A DNA stretch of 64,000 nucleotides from Geothrix sp. 21YS21S-2 (GTDB lineage Bacteria > Acidobacteriota > Holophagae > Holophagales > Holophagaceae). The stretch is from positions 3,785,001-3,849,000 of the forward strand of contig NZ_CP132910.1 in the NCBI RefSeq assembly GCF_030846775.1. The letters run 5' to 3'. Of this stretch, positions 6,988 to 15,994 are shown piece by piece. The notes under the pieces are model-generated. The model was given only the letters and a program-made list of their open reading frames with translations. It searched no databases and was not told where the DNA came from. A program made the position numbers and the translations under genes. Position 1 is the first letter of the stretch. Every line of letters starts with the position of its first letter.

Positions 6988-9054
6988 ATGCAGCACCCCA
7001 TGGATCCCTACTTCGCACCTCCGGAAGGCCGCATCTTCAGTTGTTTTCCCGGGGCAGAGGCCCGCGAGGGGCAGAAGGAGATGGCGGAGCTCGTGGCCGA
7101 CGCCATCAAGGAGGGGGCGGCGAAGTTCGACGCCTGGCGCAACGGGGGCGGCAACAAGGAAACGCGTCCCGACGCCCTGGTGCAGGCCATCGAGGCCGGC
7201 ACGGGCACCGGCAAGTCCCTGGGCTACCTGGTTCCGGCCCTGGCCTCCGGGCGGCGCCCGGTGGTGGTGGCCACCCGCACCAAGCAGCTCCAGCGCCAGC
7301 TCCTGGACGAGGACCTGCCCCGGGCCCGGGGCATCCTGGGCCGGGAGGTGAAGGCGGTTCTGGCCAAGGGGCGCAGCAACTACCTGTGCAAGAGCGCCTG
7401 GGAGGCCCTGGAGGCCAATCCCCAGGCGGAGTTCACCTTGGCCGACCACGGCCTCTGGCTGGCCATGGCCCGCTGGGCCAAGGAGACCGTCCAGGGCGAC
7501 CGGGAGGAGCTGGGCCGGTACGGGGAGGGGGAGTCCGAGCTCTGGGACCGCGTCAACGCCCGGGCCGAGCGGTGCACGGGGCGGCAGTGCCCCCACTACG
7601 AGGACTGCCACCTCACGGCCCTGCGCCAGGAGATCCTGGAGGCCGACCTGGTGGTGGCCAACCACGCCCTGCTGCTGGCGGACCGGGTCCTGCGGGAGTC
7701 GGCCTTCGGGCAGGTGCTGCCCGACGCGCCGGTGCTCATCCTGGACGAGGCCCACGAGATCGAGGAGCAGCTCACCGACAGCTGCTCGGAGCAGTGGAGC
7801 AACCGCGCCATGACGATGCTCTTCCGGGACATCGCCGCCGAGGCCGCCAAGGAGCCCGAGGGCGCGATGATGGACGCCCACCTGGGCCCCTGGGAGGACG
7901 CGTGGTCGGCCCTCCTGGCCGCGGTGCCCCTGGACAGCGGCACCTTCGGCTTCGAGGACGACCGGCTCAACCTGAAGCCCCTGGCGGACGCCGTGGGGGC
8001 CTGGGTGGAGGCCGGACAGGCGGCCTGGAAGGAGGCCAAGCGCCTCGCCGCCCGCCGGGTGGACGGCAACGCCGAGGACATCGGCTGGCGGAAGGTGGCC
8101 GAACGCATCGGCGTGGCCTTCGACCGCATGGAGCAGATCTTCGCCCAGCCCGCCGGCTGGGTCTCCACCATCTCCAGGGAGGGCCCCCAGATGGTGCTCT
8201 TCAAGGCCAACCCCGTGGACGTGCGGCCCTTCTTCCACCAGCACCTGCGCCGGGGCTTCGAGACGGTGATCCTGACCTCGGCCACCCTGCGGGACGGCAA
8301 GGGCTTCAAGGGCCTGAAGCTGCGCCTGGGATTCACGGAGGAGGAGGCCGACCAGAGCCGCCACGTGGAGAGCCCCTTCGACTTCCCCAACCAGGGTCTC
8401 CTCTTCATCCCCCCGGACCTCCCCGCCCGGCGCCCCGGCCGGGACGCCGTGGGCGACCCCGCCTGGGTGGAAGCCAGCCTGGACGCCATGGGCCGCCTCA
8501 TGACCGCCAGCCGCGGCCGGGCCCTGGTGCTCTTCACCAGCCGCAAGATGCTGGCCGCCTTCCGCCCCCGCCTGGAGGCCGCCCTGCCGGGCATCACCTT
8601 CTTCGTGCAGGGCGAGGGCATGACCCGTTCCGCCATGATGGAGCGCTTCAAGAAGACCCCCCACGCCGCCCTGCTGGGCCTGGCGAGCTTCTGGCAGGGG
8701 GTGGACATGCCCGGGGAGGCCCTCAGCCTGGTGATCGTCACCGCGCTGCCCTTCACCCCCCCCGACGACCCCGTCCTCCAGGCCCGGGTGCGGGAGGCGG
8801 ACAACCTCAAGCAGGGCCTGGGCTTCATCGGCATCCAGGTGCCCCAGATGACCCTCAAGCTCAAGCAGGGCATCGGCCGCCTCATCCGCACCCGCACGGA
8901 CAAGGGGGCCGTGTGCATCCTGGACCCCCGCATGATGCTCCCCCACGAGGACCCCAGCGGCAAGCGCTACGCCGCCCAGGTGCGGGCGGCGCTGCCGCCC
9001 TTTCCCCTCAGCCGGAGCTGGGAGCAGGTCGAGGCGTTCCTGAGGGCCCTCTAG
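6988..9054 (+). CDS. DinG/XPD-family ATP-dependent DNA helicase
   Basis: This is a 688-residue superfamily 2 helicase. Walker A (EAGTGTGKSLGYL) lies near residues 69-80 and the DEAH box (ILDEAHEIEEQL) near 253. Between them four cysteines (near 134, 196, 201 and 207; RCTGRQCPHYEDC) have the spacing of the XPD/DinG [4Fe-4S] cluster. Motifs V/VI are seen as GLASFWQGVDMPGEALS and QGIGRLIRTRTDKG. DinG-type enzymes unwind 5'-3' DNA with R-loops or damage-related forks. The ATG at 6988 is preferred, though its GGAG is very close; the ATG at 7000 is the alternative. It ends one base before the convergent engB stop. Confidence 0.88.
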   Translation: MQHPMDPYFAPPEGRIFSCFPGAEAREGQKEMAELVADAIKEGAAKFDAWRNGGGNKETRPDALVQAIEAGTGTGKSLGYLVPALASGRRPVVVATRTKQLQRQLLDEDLPRARGILGREVKAVLAKGRSNYLCKSAWEALEANPQAEFTLADHGLWLAMARWAKETVQGDREELGRYGEGESELWDRVNARAERCTGRQCPHYEDCHLTALRQEILEADLVVANHALLLADRVLRESAFGQVLPDAPVLILDEAHEIEEQLTDSCSEQWSNRAMTMLFRDIAAEAAKEPEGAMMDAHLGPWEDAWSALLAAVPLDSGTFGFEDDRLNLKPLADAVGAWVEAGQAAWKEAKRLAARRVDGNAEDIGWRKVAERIGVAFDRMEQIFAQPAGWVSTISREGPQMVLFKANPVDVRPFFHQHLRRGFETVILTSATLRDGKGFKGLKLRLGFTEEEADQSRHVESPFDFPNQGLLFIPPDLPARRPGRDAVGDPAWVEASLDAMGRLMTASRGRALVLFTSRKMLAAFRPRLEAALPGITFFVQGEGMTRSAMMERFKKTPHAALLGLASFWQGVDMPGEALSLVIVTALPFTPPDDPVLQARVREADNLKQGLGFIGIQVPQMTLKLKQGIGRLIRTRTDKGAVCILDPRMMLPHEDPSGKRYAAQVRAALPPFPLSRSWEQVEAFLRAL

Positions 9055-9645
9055 CTAGAGCAGGTCCAGCAGGCCGGCCACTTCCATGCGCAGCTCCGGG
9101 ATGCCGGTGCCCTTCTCGGCGCTCACCCAGGCGATGTCGCCGGTCTCCAGGTGCAGGTCCGCGGCCACGTCCCGGCGCTGGGCCAGGCTGCGCGACGGCT
9201 TCACCTGGTCGCACTTGGTGGCCACGATGCGGTAGGGCAGGTCCACGGAATGCAGCCACTCCACCATCTGGTGGTCCAGCTTCGTGGGGCCCACCTCGGC
9301 GTCCACCAGGACGTAGACCATGCGCAGGCTCTTGCGGCCCGTGAGGTAGGACTCGATCATCTCCTGCCATGTGGCGCGCTCCTTGGCGGGGCCGGTGGCG
9401 AAGCCGTAGCCGGGGAGATCCACGATCCACCGGTCGGGGCCGGTGAGGAAGACGTTGATCAGGCGGGTGCGGCCGGGGGTCTTGGACGTCTTGGCCAGGC
9501 CCTTCTGCATGCAGAGGGCGTTGAGCAGGGAGCTCTTGCCCACGTTGGACCGGCCCACGAAGGCCACTTCCGCGTGGCAGACCCCCAGGGTCCGCACGGT
9601 GGCGGCGGAAGTCACGAAGCGCGCATCTCGGAGGGGCTGGGCCAT
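9055..9645 (-). CDS. engB: Ribosome biogenesis GTPase EngB/YsxC
   Basis: This 196-residue TrmE-Era-EngA-EngB-type GTPase assists assembly of the 50S subunit. Visible motifs are G1 (VGRSNVGKSS, residues 31-39), G2/G3 (GRTRLINVF, then DLPGYGFA), G4 (ATKCDQVK, TKxD) and G5 (WVSAEKGTG). Length and order match the family. It converges with dinG: the two stops abut in the palindrome CTCTAGCTAGAG, so neither gene has room for its own terminator. Confidence 0.95.
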   Translation of the reverse strand: MAQPLRDARFVTSAATVRTLGVCHAEVAFVGRSNVGKSSLLNALCMQKGLAKTSKTPGRTRLINVFLTGPDRWIVDLPGYGFATGPAKERATWQEMIESYLTGRKSLRMVYVLVDAEVGPTKLDHQMVEWLHSVDLPYRIVATKCDQVKPSRSLAQRRDVAADLHLETGDIAWVSAEKGTGIPELRMEVAGLLDLL

Positions 9646-9703
9646 GGTTTCTCTCTCGTTTCCATGTCCAGCTTGGCAGATCCGGCGGTTTTTCTCGAAC
9701 CGA

Positions 9704-10000
9704 TCAGGCCGCGCCGCCCGCGTTGGCGCCCGCGGTGGACCGCAGCAGCTCGGGGAAGGTGTTCACGAAGCTGTGCCCGTAGCCGGGATTCTCGATGCGG
9801 AGCTTGCCGGCGTGCTCGTTGCCGATGATGGTGCGGATGCGCACGTGCTGGCCCAGTTCGGCGTCCTCCAGCAGGAAGCCGGAAACCCTCACCACCTGCG
9901 GGGTCCGCGCGCCGTCCCTGGGGAGGGCGGGCAGGCGCTCCCCGGGGCGGGAGAGGACCCGCTCGACTTCAACCCAGGTTCCTTTGGCTACGATGCACAC
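9704..10000 (-). CDS. OrtA-like small subunit (2-amino-4-oxopentanoate thiolase alpha-subunit type)
   Basis: This 98-residue protein has the OrtA pattern: an N-terminal KGTWVEVERVLSRPGERLP, then RVSGFLLEDAELGQHV, and a C-terminal IENPGYGHSFVNTFPELL. In ornithine-fermenting bacteria OrtA works with the PLP subunit OrtB to cleave 2-amino-4-oxopentanoate into alanine and acetyl-CoA. No ortB or other ort gene is adjacent, so the partner must be elsewhere or the protein has another job. The start is a GTG with AGGTGA six nt upstream. Between its start and the ftsE stop lie 272 nt without a gene. Recognition is from memory of the family pattern. Confidence 0.65.
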   Translation of the reverse strand: MCIVAKGTWVEVERVLSRPGERLPALPRDGARTPQVVRVSGFLLEDAELGQHVRIRTIIGNEHAGKLRIENPGYGHSFVNTFPELLRSTAGANAGGAA

Positions 10001-10272
10001 AAGATCACCTCTACGAAGGTTTGTCCTGATTCAAATGCATTCAACCGTTCAGACCGTCCGGCATCTGCCGGCTGCGGGAAAGCTGGTTTCACCGAAAATC
10101 ATGGCACAAATTGATAACCAAAACCCCCAAAGTTTTGCGGATCCAAAGGGATTCCAGTCGATGGCCTCCGTATGTGCAAACACGGTTTTACCAAGTGTCC
10201 AGATCGCCTCCGGACGCACCGGTCCCCGGGCCCGGGCCCCCCTGAAAATTCCCAACGGAAATTGACGCTATG
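10001..10272. other. Intergenic region, 272 nt
   Basis: No supported gene. It must hold the promoter of the OrtA-like gene. It contains a very GC-rich palindromic block (10217-10240) and a short TTGAC-N5-GTCAA dyad next to the ftsE stop; either could end ftsE transcription, but neither has a T-run. Confidence 0.5.
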
Positions 10273-11004
<732 letters not shown>

Positions 11005-11008
11005 GCCC

Positions 11009-12010
11009 CTAGCATCCCACAACCTCGGTGTACCAGCCACGGGCCCGTTCGGGGCTGATGTCCCCGTGGAGGAGGGCCCGGCCGTCCCGGAAGAGGATGA
11101 TGTTCAGGTCCCCCTCCTTGCCCGAGAGGGACAGGGGGTTGATCTTCCAGGCATTGCCCGTGCGCTTCTCGATGCGGGCCCGGAGGGCCTCCAGGTCCAG
11201 GGCGCCCGGGGGGTTCACCCGGATCTGCACGCCGTCCAGGCCGCAGAGGCGGGAGGCCTTCACGGTCCAGCGGGCGTTGAGGAACTCGGTGACCTTGTCC
11301 GTGCAGTAGCGGCAGCGGGTGGCCGGCAGGCTCAGGAACTGGCGCTCGTTCTGCCAGAAGTCGAACCGGGCCAGCTCTTTGTGGGGCTCGGTCCCGGTGA
11401 GGAGCTTGATGGCCTCCAGGGCCGCCCAGCTGCCCACGATCCCCACCGTGGGACCCAGGACGCCGGCCGTGTCGCAGGTGTCGATGTCCCCGCTGGGGGG
11501 CGGCTCCTCCATGAGGCAGCGCAGGCACGGGGTCCGGGGCGGGTCGATGGGCCAGACCAGGCCCTCCCCGCCGATGGCCCCGCAGTAGATCCAGGGGGTG
11601 CCCGTGAGGATGGCGTAGTCGTTGATGAGGTACCGGGCCTCGAAGTTGTCCGTGCCGTCCATGATGAGGTCGTAGCCGGCCAGGAGCTCCCGGGCGTTGC
11701 CGCTGGTGAGGTCCGTGACGGCCGCCTCCACCTGGATCTCCGAATTGGCCTCCCGGAGCCTCTGGGCCGCCACCTCGGCCTTGGGCCGGAACAGGTCGCC
11801 TTCCTGGAAGAGGATCTGGCGCTGGAGGTTGGAGGTCTCGACGATGTCCCGGTCGATGAGGGTCAGGAGCCCCACGCCGGCCCGGGCCAGCCAGCCCGCG
11901 ATGACCGAGCCGGTGGCGCCCACGCCCACCACCGCGACGCGGCGGGTCCGCAGCCGGGCATCGGCGGGGCCCCCCAGGAAGATCCGCTGCTTGGCGTACC
12001 GCTCTGACAT
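11009..12010 (-). CDS. ThiF/MoeB-family E1-like adenylyltransferase
   Basis: This 333-residue protein activates the C-terminal glycine of a ubiquitin-fold sulfur carrier (ThiS or MoaD type) by adenylation. It has the nucleotide loop VVGVGATGSVIAGWLARAG (~28-46), the substrate-binding DGTDNFEARYLIND (~116-129) and zinc-binding CxxC pairs at CLRC (~161) and CRYC (~232). A C-terminal extension of about 95 residues follows the second CxxC; it might be a MoaD/ThiS-like or rhodanese-derived tail, but I see no catalytic Cys loop in it. No thiS or moaD gene is adjacent. It is co-transcribed with ftsE, which is an odd pairing. Confidence 0.85.
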   Translation of the reverse strand: MSERYAKQRIFLGGPADARLRTRRVAVVGVGATGSVIAGWLARAGVGLLTLIDRDIVETSNLQRQILFQEGDLFRPKAEVAAQRLREANSEIQVEAAVTDLTSGNARELLAGYDLIMDGTDNFEARYLINDYAILTGTPWIYCGAIGGEGLVWPIDPPRTPCLRCLMEEPPPSGDIDTCDTAGVLGPTVGIVGSWAALEAIKLLTGTEPHKELARFDFWQNERQFLSLPATRCRYCTDKVTEFLNARWTVKASRLCGLDGVQIRVNPPGALDLEALRARIEKRTGNAWKINPLSLSGKEGDLNIILFRDGRALLHGDISPERARGWYTEVVGC

Positions 12011-12028
12011 TCCACCATCATAAACAAC

Positions 12029-12054
12029 AAGGGACGGATGCGTATCCGTCCCTT
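12029..12054 (-). terminator. Intrinsic terminator of the small minus-strand gene 12076-12543
   Basis: An 11-bp perfect stem (12029-12039 with 12044-12054, loop GCGT) is followed, on the minus strand, by TTGTTGTTTA. It lies between this gene's stop and the ThiF-like start. Confidence 0.75.
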
Positions 12055-12075
12055 GGGGCGATGAGCCTGTTTCGG

Positions 12076-12543
12076 TTAGTTGCCGGCGCCGTTCTGGGCT
12101 TCAGCCATGGCCTTTTCATAGTCGCTCTGGAGGCGCTGGCCGTCCGAGATGGCGAACTTGTAGATGTACTCGAAGCGGTCGGCGCCCTTGGTGAGGCCGA
12201 TGATCACTTCGTAGACGCCCTCGCCGCCCACTTCGAAGGGGGAGGCGATGACGTTGAAGGTGCCTTCCTTGGCGCCGTCGGGGATCTGGACGTCGCTGTC
12301 GCGGATGATGTCCTTGCGCTCGCCGCCGGGGGCGACGATGGAGAAGCTGAACTTGAAGATCCCGTCCATGCGGGAGAAGCGGGTGTAGAAACACACCTTG
12401 GGGAGGACGAAGGGGATCTGGGGCACCACGATGTGGTGGTCGTAGAGACCCATCAGGGAGGTCTTGCCGCCCATTTCCTGCCGGATGTCGTCGCAAAGAA
12501 GGGTGAATTCGTGCTTGGGCGCCTTGATCTGAACTTCTTGCAT
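12076..12543 (-). CDS. Small conserved protein, DUF6941-like
   Basis: This is a 155-residue soluble protein of unknown function. The N-terminal HEFTLLCDDIRQEMGGKTSL with GLYDHHIVVPQIPFVLPK resembles the family I remember as DUF6941, whose members begin with the same CDDIR...GGK pattern; this link is unverified. The middle predicts beta-rich structure. The ATG at 12543 has AGGAG at the right distance; a longer frame start exists but lacks a ribosome site. It is a monocistron with its own terminator, and its promoter region is shared with the divergent UshA-like gene. Confidence 0.6.
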   Translation of the reverse strand: MQEVQIKAPKHEFTLLCDDIRQEMGGKTSLMGLYDHHIVVPQIPFVLPKVCFYTRFSRMDGIFKFSFSIVAPGGERKDIIRDSDVQIPDGAKEGTFNVIASPFEVGGEGVYEVIIGLTKGADRFEYIYKFAISDGQRLQSDYEKAMAEAQNGAGN

Positions 12544-12653
12544 GGGATCTCCTGGTTGAACTGCAAGTCTACCTCCAGTGTGCTTCCACTCCAAGCAAAG
12601 TGCGCCGGAAGCCTCCTCCGGTTATCTTAGGGAGACCAAGAATCCTGGGGGGA

Positions 12654-14267
12654 ATGGTGCTTCGTGCCGTCGGAATCCTGCTGTGCGCCGCCTTCCTGCA
12701 TGCCCAGGAGGTGCGGCTGCAGATACTCGGCACCACCGACGTCCGTGGGCACGTTTTGCCCCAGGACACCTTCACCCTCCAGCCGGCCCCCGGCGGGTGG
12801 GCCCGGCTGGGGAGCCTGGTCCGCACCCTGAGGGCCGCCAACCCCAACACGATCCTGGTGGACTGCGGCGACGGCACCCAGGGGGAGCCCATCAACTACG
12901 TGTGGAGCCACCTGAAGCCGGGCTCCCCGGAGCCCACCATGGCCGTCATGAACGCCCTGGGCTACAACGCCATGGTGGTGGGGCACCAGGAGTTCGACAA
13001 CGGGTTCAAGCTCCTCCGGACCATGGAGGAGCAGGCCCAGTTCCCGTGGCTGGCCGCGAACGTCTTCTTCGCCGGCACGGACAAGCGCGCCTTCACGCCC
13101 TACCTCAAGGTGGAGGTGGGCGGCGTGCAGGTGGCCATCCTGGGCCTGGTGACCCAGGCCCTTCCCAGGCTGGTCGGACGCGAGACGACGGAGGGCCTGA
13201 GCTTCCAGGACCCGGTCCAGGCGGCCCGGGACCTCATCCCCCGGCTGCGCGAGCACGAGAAGGTGGACCTGGTGGTGGTGGCCCTCCACGGCGGCGTGGG
13301 CGACGCGCCCTGCGGCACGGACCTGGAGAACCAGGCCACGTGCCTGGCCGACCAGGTCAAGGGCATCGACCTGATCCTCGCCGGCCACACCGGCCAGCAG
13401 GTCGCCGTCCGGCGCAACGGGGTCCCCATCCTCCAGGCCGGCACCGGAGGGCAGGCCCTGGGCGTGGCGGAGGTGGTCCTGCGGCGCGCCCGGTCCCGCT
13501 GGGAGGTGGCCGCCTGCGAGGCCCGCCTCGCCGCGCCCGCCGCCGACCTGGAGCCGGATCCCGCCGTCCTGCAGGCCACCGCGGACCTGCGGGCCTTCAC
13601 CGACACCTACCTGAACACCCTGGCCACCAACCTGGCCACGGACCTGGACGGCCGCTGGTGCCGCATGGAGGACACCCCCCTGGCCCACCTCCTGCACACC
13701 GTGGTGCGCCAGGCCACCGGCGCCCAGATCACCGCCGTGCCCGCGCCGCCCTCGAAGGTCTTCATCCCCAAGGGCCCCACCTCCGTGCGCCAGTTCTACG
13801 CCCTGGCCCCCACCGAGGAGCCCGTGGTCCGGATCCGCGTGGACGGGCGCCAGCTCAAGGCCTACCTGGAACAGGCGGCGCGGACCTTCAACTTCAGCCA
13901 CCAGCCCGACCTCTTCCGGCGCGGCGCCTCCCCGGACGCCTTCGACACCCTGGACGGCTGCGCCTACGCCCTGGACCTCTCCCGGGCCCCGGGGTCCCGG
14001 GTGGTCAAGCTCACCTACCAGGGCCAGCCGGTGAAGGACGACCAGGTCTTCACCCTGGGCCTGCCCGCGCGGCGCCTGGCGGGGGAGGGCGGCTACCTGG
14101 AGGCCATGGGCTGGAAGGGCGCGCCCGACCTCGTCACGCCCTCCTCCCTGCGCAACCTCCTCCTGGCCCACGTGCTCTCCCGGCCCTCCCTGGCCCCGGG
14201 CACCTCGGACAACTGGCGGATCATCCCCGCCCTGGACCGGGAGCGGGTGCTCGCCCAGCAACCCTGA
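12654..14267 (+). CDS. Secreted 5'-nucleotidase/UshA-like metallophosphoesterase
   Basis: This 537-residue protein has an N-terminal signal peptide (MVLRAVGILLCAAFLHAQ). The calcineurin-like domain shows LQILGTTDVRGH (usual DxH with the first Asp context kept), VDCGDGTQG, VVGHQEFD (GNHE replaced by GHQE), VVALHGG and DLILAGHTGQ. The C-terminal 5'-nucleotidase domain (from about residue 310) supplies the substrate pocket, with the NFSHQPDLF region and GLPARRLAGEGG. The family removes phosphate from nucleotides or UDP-sugars in the periplasm. The Asn-to-His change in the GNHE motif may alter catalysis. Start 12654 follows a G-rich ribosome site. Confidence 0.85.
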   Translation: MVLRAVGILLCAAFLHAQEVRLQILGTTDVRGHVLPQDTFTLQPAPGGWARLGSLVRTLRAANPNTILVDCGDGTQGEPINYVWSHLKPGSPEPTMAVMNALGYNAMVVGHQEFDNGFKLLRTMEEQAQFPWLAANVFFAGTDKRAFTPYLKVEVGGVQVAILGLVTQALPRLVGRETTEGLSFQDPVQAARDLIPRLREHEKVDLVVVALHGGVGDAPCGTDLENQATCLADQVKGIDLILAGHTGQQVAVRRNGVPILQAGTGGQALGVAEVVLRRARSRWEVAACEARLAAPAADLEPDPAVLQATADLRAFTDTYLNTLATNLATDLDGRWCRMEDTPLAHLLHTVVRQATGAQITAVPAPPSKVFIPKGPTSVRQFYALAPTEEPVVRIRVDGRQLKAYLEQAARTFNFSHQPDLFRRGASPDAFDTLDGCAYALDLSRAPGSRVVKLTYQGQPVKDDQVFTLGLPARRLAGEGGYLEAMGWKGAPDLVTPSSLRNLLLAHVLSRPSLAPGTSDNWRIIPALDRERVLAQQP

Positions 14268-14304
14268 CGGGATTCGCGGCATCCAATCCCCATTGGGGGG
14301 AAAC

Positions 14305-15282
14305 GTGGAACTGACCAGGATCGGCCTCGGCACCTATCTGGGCGCGCCCGACGCGGCCACGGACGCGGGCTACGAAGCCTCGGCGCGCGCCTTCGCCGAA
14401 GGCGGAGGCAACGTCTTCGACACCGCCGCCAACTACCGGGGGGGCCGCTCGGAGCGGGCCCTGGGCAGGGCCTTCGCGGGCCGGCCCCGGGAGGGCTTCT
14501 TCGTGAGCACCAAGGCCGGGTACCTCCCCATGGGGGACGGCGGGGAGTCGCCCCGGGACTGGTTCCAGCGGGTGCTGGCGGGCCCGGGGATCCTCGCAGC
14601 CGCCGACGTGGTCGACGGCTGCCACGCCATGACGCCCCGGTACCTCGCGCACCAGCTGGGGGTCTCCCTGGAGGCCCTGGGCGTGGCCCGGGTGGACCTG
14701 TTCCACCTGCACAACCCCGAGCAGCAGCTTCCCGCCATCGGCCGCCCCGCCTTCCGGGAGGCCATCCGGAAGGCCTTCGGAGCCTGCGAGGACCTGGCGG
14801 CCCGCGGGCTCCTGGCGGAATACGGCTGCGCCACCTGGAACGGCTTCCGCGCCGCCCCCGGGGCCCCGGACCACCTGAGCCTGGAGGAGCTCCTGGAGGA
14901 CGCCGAGGCCGTGGGCGGCCCCGCCCACCGGTTCCGCTGGATCCAGCTGCCCCTCAACCTGGCCATGCCCGAGGCCTTCACCGCCGCCACCCAGCCCTTC
15001 GGGGGCCGGCTCCTGACCCCCCTGGAGGCCGCCCGGGCCGCGGGCCTCAAGGTGCAGGTGTCGGGCAGCCTCATGCAGGCCCGGATCCTGTCCCGGCTGC
15101 CCGCGGCCCTCTTCCCCGGCTGCGCCACCCCGTCCCAGGGGGCCCTGCAGTTCGCCAGCTCCTGCCCCGGCGTGACCTCGGCGCTCTGCGGCATGAGCCG
15201 GCCCGCCCACGTGGCCGAGAACCTCCCCGTCCTGGCCCTGCCCAGGGCGAGGGAAGAGGAACTGCGCGCCCTCGTGGGATGA
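14305..15282 (+). CDS. Aldo/keto reductase
   Basis: This 325-residue TIM-barrel oxidoreductase has the AKR pattern: GLGTYLGAPD near the N-terminus, FDTAANYRGGRSERALG (catalytic Asp and Tyr at about 40 and 45), STKAGY (Lys) and a DLFHLHNPEQQ strand with the fourth-site His. The NADPH-binding end is visible but atypical. It is most like the small AKR branch that includes L-fucose/galactose dehydrogenase-type enzymes; the substrate is unknown. The GTG at 14305 is used because GGGGGGA precedes it. It follows the nucleotidase by 37 nt and the next gene starts 7 nt after it, so these probably form one transcript. Confidence 0.8.
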   Translation: MELTRIGLGTYLGAPDAATDAGYEASARAFAEGGGNVFDTAANYRGGRSERALGRAFAGRPREGFFVSTKAGYLPMGDGGESPRDWFQRVLAGPGILAAADVVDGCHAMTPRYLAHQLGVSLEALGVARVDLFHLHNPEQQLPAIGRPAFREAIRKAFGACEDLAARGLLAEYGCATWNGFRAAPGAPDHLSLEELLEDAEAVGGPAHRFRWIQLPLNLAMPEAFTAATQPFGGRLLTPLEAARAAGLKVQVSGSLMQARILSRLPAALFPGCATPSQGALQFASSCPGVTSALCGMSRPAHVAENLPVLALPRAREEELRALVG

Positions 15283-15289
15283 TGTCCCC

Positions 15290-15853
15290 ATGTTCGTGCT
15301 CGCCATCTCCCCCGGTGAAGGCTTCGACCCGCCCCGCTGGGAACGGGTGCTGGCCTCGGGGGTGGACGCCTTCATGATCCGGGAGCCCGGACTGGAGGCC
15401 GCGCCGCTCCTGCGCGCCGCGCGCTGGGTGCGGGACCGCGCCCCCGGCGTCGAGCTGTGGGTCAACGGGCGCCTGGACGTGGCCCTGGCCGCGGGCTGCG
15501 GCCTCCACGCCGGCGAGGCCCATCCGGAGGTGCCGGAGGGCCTCCTGCCCCTGTCGCGGCCCATCCACGAACCCGCCCAGATCCCCGGCAGGGCCGGGGC
15601 GGCCCAGCTGATCCTCTCGCCCATCTTCGCGGTGCCGGGGAAGGGGCCCGCGTGGGGCGCCGGTCAGCTCAAGGACGTGCTGGACGGGATGCCCGCAGGC
15701 GCGTTCCGGGCCCTGGCCCTGGGGGGGATCACACCCGGGAACGCGGCGGCCCTCCGGCATCCCAGGCTGGCGGGAGTGGCCCTGATCCGGGGACTGTGGA
15801 TGGCCAGGGACCCGAAAGGGGCCATCCAGGACCTGCGGAATGCATGGACTTGA
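15290..15853 (+). CDS. TenI/ThiE-like TIM-barrel protein
   Basis: This 187-residue protein matches the thiamine-phosphate synthase superfamily: DAFMIREPGLEAAPLLRAA, LWVNGRLDVALAAGCGLHAG, LILSPIFAVPGKG and ALGGITPGNAA. In active ThiE the strand-4 motif is NDR, where Asp binds Mg-pyrophosphate; here it reads NGR. This favours a TenI-like aminothiazole tautomerase or an inactive homologue rather than ThiE. It lies 7 nt behind the aldo/keto reductase. No other thi gene is in the window apart from the distant ThiF/MoeB homologue. Confidence 0.75.
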   Translation: MFVLAISPGEGFDPPRWERVLASGVDAFMIREPGLEAAPLLRAARWVRDRAPGVELWVNGRLDVALAAGCGLHAGEAHPEVPEGLLPLSRPIHEPAQIPGRAGAAQLILSPIFAVPGKGPAWGAGQLKDVLDGMPAGAFRALALGGITPGNAAALRHPRLAGVALIRGLWMARDPKGAIQDLRNAWT

Positions 15854-15864
15854 ATCCCCTTCAT

Positions 15865-15976
15865 TTCTCAGCGCCGCTGTGTTTGATCCCTTTCCTGGGT
15901 GCTTCCGCGCATGGAAATCAAGCGCCGGCAAGGCATGGAAAAAATCAAACGCAGAGGCGCAGAGGATCGCTGAGAA
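15865..15976. repeat. Imperfect inverted repeat between convergent genes
   Basis: Arms 15865-15895 and 15937-15976 pair through TTCTCAGCG/CGCTGAGAA and GTTTGAT/ATCAAAC, with a 9-nt indel in one arm. The unit looks like a dispersed REP-type hairpin and lies in the 141-nt gap between two convergent genes, so it can also act as a bidirectional transcription end. Confidence 0.55.
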
Positions 15977-15994
15977 CAGATTTCCAATGCCTTT

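Noticed and set aside
6832-8946. N-terminal extension of glutamine synthetase by 705 residues
   Set aside because: It is antisense to dinG and has no coding character; a ribosome site and normal GlnA start exist at 6831.
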